Shown here one piece after another: positions 8,689 through 11,561 of a DNA stretch of 11,561 bases; positions within the stretch are counted from its first letter, which is position 1, and the number at the start of each line of letters is the position of its first letter. The notes beneath the pieces were generated by a model, which searched no databases, had not been told where the DNA came from, and saw nothing but the letters and a program-made list of their open reading frames with translations. This DNA is from Euperipatoides rowelli. Taxonomy: Eukaryota; Onychophora; Udeonychophora; Euonychophora; Peripatopsidae. Both the position numbers and the translations under genes were made by a program. Location: assembly GCA_003024985.2 (NCBI GenBank), contig PXIH01S0019588.1. One strand, written 5' to 3'.

Positions 8689-8869
8689 GAAAATGGTGAG
8701 AAACCTACCAAAAGAGAAAATCCACATAAGTATCTACTGTATAAACCGACTTTTAGTCAATTATTAGTATTTTTAGCTTCCGGATTTAGAGAGTTACCAC
8801 CAGGTGGTGCTCTTTTATTATATGTTTCTGCCGATGGATCATTTTCAAGTATGAAGCATCCAGACGATT
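8689..8869 (+). CDS. SCAI: Internal exon of SCAI (suppressor of cancer cell invasion)
   Basis: This 181-nt exon is open in one frame from its first base (GAA AAT GGT GAG) for 60 codons plus one base, so it begins in phase 0 and ends in phase 1. The peptide contains KPTKRENPHKYLLYKPTFSQ, followed by a stretch close to LVFLASGFRELPPGGALLLY. From memory this is the most conserved central part of SCAI, where vertebrates have a near-identical NPHKYLLYKPTFSQL block. The in-frame triplet just before the exon is TAG, which confirms the boundary. SCAI family proteins are about 600 residues, so this is roughly a tenth of the protein. In mammals SCAI is nuclear, binds MRTF-A with SRF to repress its targets, and also acts in double-strand break repair; that role is inferred here by homology. 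The last residues (after SADGS) are less conserved. No other certain SCAI exon lies in the window, so the flanking introns are long. There is no sign of pseudogene damage. Confidence 0.9.
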
Positions 8870-8875
8870 GTAAGT
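8870..8875 (+). promoter_or_regulatory. 5' splice site (GTAAGT) after the SCAI exon
   Basis: GTAAGT matches the metazoan donor consensus at intron positions 1-6. Reading through it gives TGT AAG TTA TAA, so the frame stops within four codons, as expected for intron. It leaves a single T as the first base of a split codon (phase 1). That agrees with a Tyr at the matching place in SCAI proteins, although the next exon is outside the window. Confidence 0.85.
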
Positions 8876-9336
8876 TATAACAAATTTACTATAATCTATA
8901 TATTTAACCACCTTGAATAATTATTATAAGAACATAGCTTTAAATATGATTATGGTAATTTGCATGGGTGCTAATGATTATTAGGAATCTTTAGGTTGAT
9001 AATTTGGACCATTTGATTGAGTTTAACTCTTTCCACTCCTAGGTCACTATAATACAGACACTTAAAATTTTGAAGTTGTTGTTCTTTGGTATAATATTGA
9101 CGTTTTTTCCAAAATGTTTAAATTTTTTTTAAAAAAAAATTAAAGAATAAAAAAAATATTTGTCTTTAATTAACCCAATATATTTACTCCCCCTCCCCTC
9201 CCCGAAAATCCTAATTGATCATATAAAATAACAAAATCACTGAATAATAAAATTATATAATTTTTTGTAAAATTTATAAAGCACCCTTTTTTTTACTAAA
9301 AACTTGTCAGATTTTCCACATATTATTAGATCAATT
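8876..9336 (+). other. Start of the intron after the SCAI exon
   Basis: AT-rich intronic sequence. It contains a T8A9 block (9123-9139) and a C-rich run, CTCCCCCTCCCCTCCCC, at about 9187-9203, which is G-rich on the other strand and might fold as a G-quadruplex or i-motif. A minus-strand open frame of 60 codons at 9237-9419 has no recognisable content. Confidence 0.5.
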
Positions 9337-9420
9337 AGCAGGGTTCGGAATAGTGCACTACTTGTAGTGCCACTTCTGTAGCACACTACTTTTTTTGAGT
9401 AGTGATTGAGTAGCTTCAAT
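9337..9420 (+). repeat. hAT-like transposon end or MITE fragment (AGCAGGGTTCGG...)
   Basis: AGCAGGGTTCGGAATAGTG opens this stretch, and CAGGGTT is a common start for terminal inverted repeats of hAT DNA transposons. It is followed by a perfect small hairpin, GCACTAC-TT-GTAGTGC (9355-9370), and by several more GTAG/CTAC words up to AGTAGTGATTGAGTAG, which look like subterminal repeats. A 19-nt sequence with two mismatches recurs at 10833. No inverted partner or 8-bp target duplication was found, so the element is at best a fragment. Confidence 0.35.
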
Positions 9421-9860
9421 TCAATATTGTTAAGAATAATACATTCTTATACATTAAGTAGAGGTTGATCCAACAAAACCATAACATAAAAAACAAATAA
9501 TGAAAACAATAAATTTCAAAGCATTAAAAAAAAAACAAGGTTAATGAAACAAACAGTTGTAGAGTGAAATGAAAGCAAATTATAGTTCTAATTCATAACC
9601 ATGAGTGATCAAAACATCAAGGGCATTTAAATAAATAGAGAAAAACTAAGGTTAACATATACAATATTTAAAATATCAAAAAAAAAAACAATAAAAATAA
9701 TCAAAGAGTAAAATATACTTCTAAGTATATGTACATCCACATAACTATCAAAAAGGTAAATAAGTAAAGCAAAGATAGCAAAACAAAAAATCAATACAAC
9801 ACAGAATCATCTTTACCAAAATAAGTGAACACATCTGATAAAGAATATATAGATCACCAA
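9421..9860 (-). other. Stretch downstream of the LINE stop; possible LINE 3' UTR
   Basis: This follows the LINE ORF stop on the minus strand, so it may be LINE 3' UTR and tail. It is T-rich on that strand (A-rich on the plus strand, with A8-A10 runs at about 9525 and 9679). I could not identify a terminal short-repeat tail or a target-site duplication. No plus-strand gene is visible. Confidence 0.3.
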
Positions 9861-10440
9861 TCATTGATAATCCAATGGATCTATTTTCAGTAAAACAAAA
9901 GCTCTTATATTTCTTTTGAAGTAACTCAACGAGTGAGTAAAAAAATCTATATCTAATGAATTCCATGTCTTGATATTTCTAAAAAATACAGAATTTTTCA
10001 TTCTATTCAGGGCGTTATGTTTAAGAAGAATGCCATAAGTGTGGGAATTTCCATAGTTTTTTGTTTTATAATTAAAAAGTTTTTCTTTGTTATTTCCTAT
10101 GATAATTTTTTTTTTATAAATGTAAATCAAATCATTATATGTTTCCCTTTGTATTGGTGTTAATGTGTTGACTTTCGTTAATCTTTGTTTATAGTCTTTT
10201 TTACTCAAGTTTCTAATCTTTTTCGTTAGACTTCTAAAGATTTTTTCAAGGTAACTAGAGTTTTTTTTAATAAATATGATTTATTATAGAATTACCATAA
10301 TCTAAAGAGGGTTGGATGCAAATCTCATACAACAATTTAAATGACGATGACTCAATATATTTAAATTTGTTATTTAAAATTTCTGTTTATATATTATAAT
10401 TCCTGATAAAAAATAGAAGTTTTGTCATAGTATCATTTTG
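9861..10440 (-). pseudogene. Antisense C-terminal fragment of a LINE (non-LTR) reverse transcriptase
   Basis: On the minus strand, two frames together resemble the C-terminal end of RT proteins from CR1/Jockey-like LINEs. From about 10440 to 10275 the frame carries TKLLFFIRN, a TAA stop at 10389-10387, then FKYIESSSFKLLYEI and IQPSLDYGNSI, like the usual LLYK-YVRP-LEYA block. At an A8 run (minus strand of 10261-10268) the frame changes and continues with YLEKIFRSLTKKIRNLS, RLTKVNTLTPIQRE, DLIYIYK and, near the end, FFRNIKTWNSL and SYFKRNIRAF. It terminates with TGA at 9863-9861. These match the conserved order LEK-Q-R-TK, LR-L--RL, L-R-DLI-VYK, F--R----WN-LP and FK--L seen at LINE ORF2 ends. 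The catalytic RT palm and the endonuclease are missing. It is a dead 5'-truncated copy in the intron after the SCAI exon, opposite in orientation to the gene. The clade cannot be fixed by eye. Confidence 0.65.
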
Positions 10441-10453
10441 CATAAATGTGTGG

Positions 10454-10508
10454 CTCGGATCCGAGTCATTCTGCACACAGTAAAATAAATTGCTGACTCA
10501 GATCTGAG
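10454..10508. repeat. Pair of related 12-bp perfect palindromes
   Basis: CTCGGATCCGAG (10454-10465) and CTCAGATCTGAG (10497-10508) are both perfect palindromes, 43 bp apart. They differ only where two CpGs in the first are CA and TG in the second. Further short complementary flanks exist: GTGTG/CACAC around the first and GCTG/CAGC around the second. This is an unusually GC-rich island in an AT-rich intron, at the upstream edge of the LINE fragment. Its origin is unknown. Confidence 0.6.
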
Positions 10509-11561
10509 ACGCAGCCTAAAAACTACACCACATTTCATAATTAATATTAAATTAGTATTAAAAATCTAAACTGAACAAAAAAAAAGCAACAACTTAACAA
10601 AATATAGAATAGATGGAAGAAATAATTTCATTATTACTCATTTAAAAGTTCTTGTAGATAATGCATTTTAATACATAGGATTCAATGAGTCATAAAAATT
10701 ACAACATGCACCCACTCGTGTTAACAATTAGGTGTGCCCACTCGAAGGTTAAACTTATGTGCACCTATTTATGTCAATATGTAAGGGCTGTTGGAAATTA
10801 GGTCAAAAAATTATCGAAACTCATAAAAAAAAAGCAGGGTTGGGCATAGTGGTTTTAAATATGTATTTGGTAAACATAAATAAAAATGTTATCCAATTGA
10901 TCATGTGACAGAAATGTCGATAATTGTGTCCCATTTATGGGCCTACATAAAATTAGTAGAGACGTGTTTAAAAAAAAAAATAATAAAAATATAAGAAAAC
11001 TCCAGAAGGAAAATAATGATAGTAGGACTGACCGAAAATTATTACAAGAGGAAAGCGCAAGGAAAATACTGGAAAATCATTTATTTTAATTAAAATAAAA
11101 CAACACTTGTAAGGTAATGTACTGGTAGATTTATAATAAAGCAAGATGGAAATTGGTTGTGGCCAATCCACAAGAAGAAGTGACTAGAGAAAAAAGCTTA
11201 ATTATTAACTCTAAAAGACAAAGGATTCTCATAAAGCAAGAAGTATTATTACGACAATGAATAATTTGTTTAATAATCCTGTAACTTTTAATATAATATG
11301 CACAAGGTTTAAAAATATGAATAGCATATAGGGGAAAACATTAATTATTTACTTTATTTCTTTTCTCCCAATAATCATATTAATGAACTAAAGGAATAGC
11401 CTAAGTTAGTCACAAAATAAAAATATGAAAAATAAGGGTTGATTGGCCTGCTGAAAGATAATAATAGAAGGGTAAAAGTTGAACTGGAGGATTCATCATT
11501 TAAAGGTCACACAAAATGGATGTTTTAAATTTTTTTTTTATGATTTCATTTCAAAGAAAAT
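10509..11561. other. Downstream intron, A-rich on the plus strand, no gene seen
   Basis: Apart from the hAT-like end at 10833, nothing here is recognisable. Around 11000-11090 two plus-strand frames stay open for about 25-30 codons (one containing TDRKLLQEESARKILENH). They lack good splice sites or any known family, so they are probably chance. A minus-strand open frame at 10968-11171 is low-complexity and likely spurious. Confidence 0.45.
10833..10880 (+). repeat. Second hAT-like terminal sequence (AGCAGGGTTGGG...)
   Basis: AGCAGGGTTGGGCATAGTG matches the sequence at 9337-9355 in 17 of 19 positions, in the same orientation. A T- and A-rich segment with TTTTAAATATG follows, a style common in short hAT-derived elements. 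The GCACTAC hairpin of the first copy is absent, so only the outer end is shared. No reverse-complement end is visible. It may mark a separate insertion. Confidence 0.3.

Noticed and set aside
9748-9966. Minus-strand open frame of 72 codons
   Set aside because: Shadow in another frame of the LINE C-terminal fragment and its downstream region.
10968-11171. Minus-strand open frame of 67 codons
   Set aside because: Low-complexity aromatic-rich translation of A-rich DNA; no family recognised.
1-11561. CRISPR array, bacterial operon, tRNA or rRNA gene, or a novel defence-type system
   Set aside because: No regular short repeats with spacers, no ribosome-binding sites or clustered ORFs, and no tRNA-like boxes. 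Splice signals and LINE/gypsy remnants show eukaryotic intronic DNA.

Overview
This is a piece of animal nuclear genome. It is very AT-rich (roughly three quarters A+T by eye) and nearly all non-coding, with long homopolymer runs and three isolated N bases. The only well-supported host coding sequence is one short exon at 8689-8869 (+). It encodes about 60 residues from the middle of SCAI (suppressor of cancer cell invasion), a nuclear cofactor known in vertebrates for repressing MRTF/SRF transcription. The exon has a clean acceptor, an open frame and a GTAAGT donor, so most or all of the window is probably intronic DNA of a SCAI gene read left to right. The diverged SCAI sequence, long AT-rich introns, and Ty3/gypsy and LINE remnants of types common in marine invertebrates suggest a non-vertebrate metazoan. 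A deuterostome such as an echinoderm or hemichordate is a guess; the sequence does not prove it.

Layout. 1-~625: diverged tandem repeat with a unit of about 200 bp, at least three copies. ~630-1680: AT-rich, no gene seen. ~1680-2540: 5' end of a decayed Ty3/gypsy retrotransposon (possible LTR end, a possible primer-binding-site region, and a gag capsid region broken by stops and a frameshift). 2541-5250: AT-rich DNA with three separate pairs of diverged local direct duplications. 5250-8688: AT-rich, with a (TTA)10 microsatellite, two hairpin-forming inverted repeats and one candidate 75-nt cassette exon (7108-7182). 8689-8869: SCAI exon. 8870-11561: downstream intron, carrying an antisense C-terminal piece of a LINE reverse transcriptase (about 10440-9861), two copies of a 19-bp hAT-like terminal sequence, and a pair of related 12-bp palindromes.

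The parts do not work together as a system. One host gene supplies the coding signal, and the rest is intronic DNA with transposon debris and local duplications. I found no CRISPR array, operon, tRNA, rRNA or other non-coding RNA gene. The points most worth checking are the candidate cassette exon, the excess of ACAGTA/TACTGT words, the twin CpG-decayed palindromes, and the repeated hAT-like ends.
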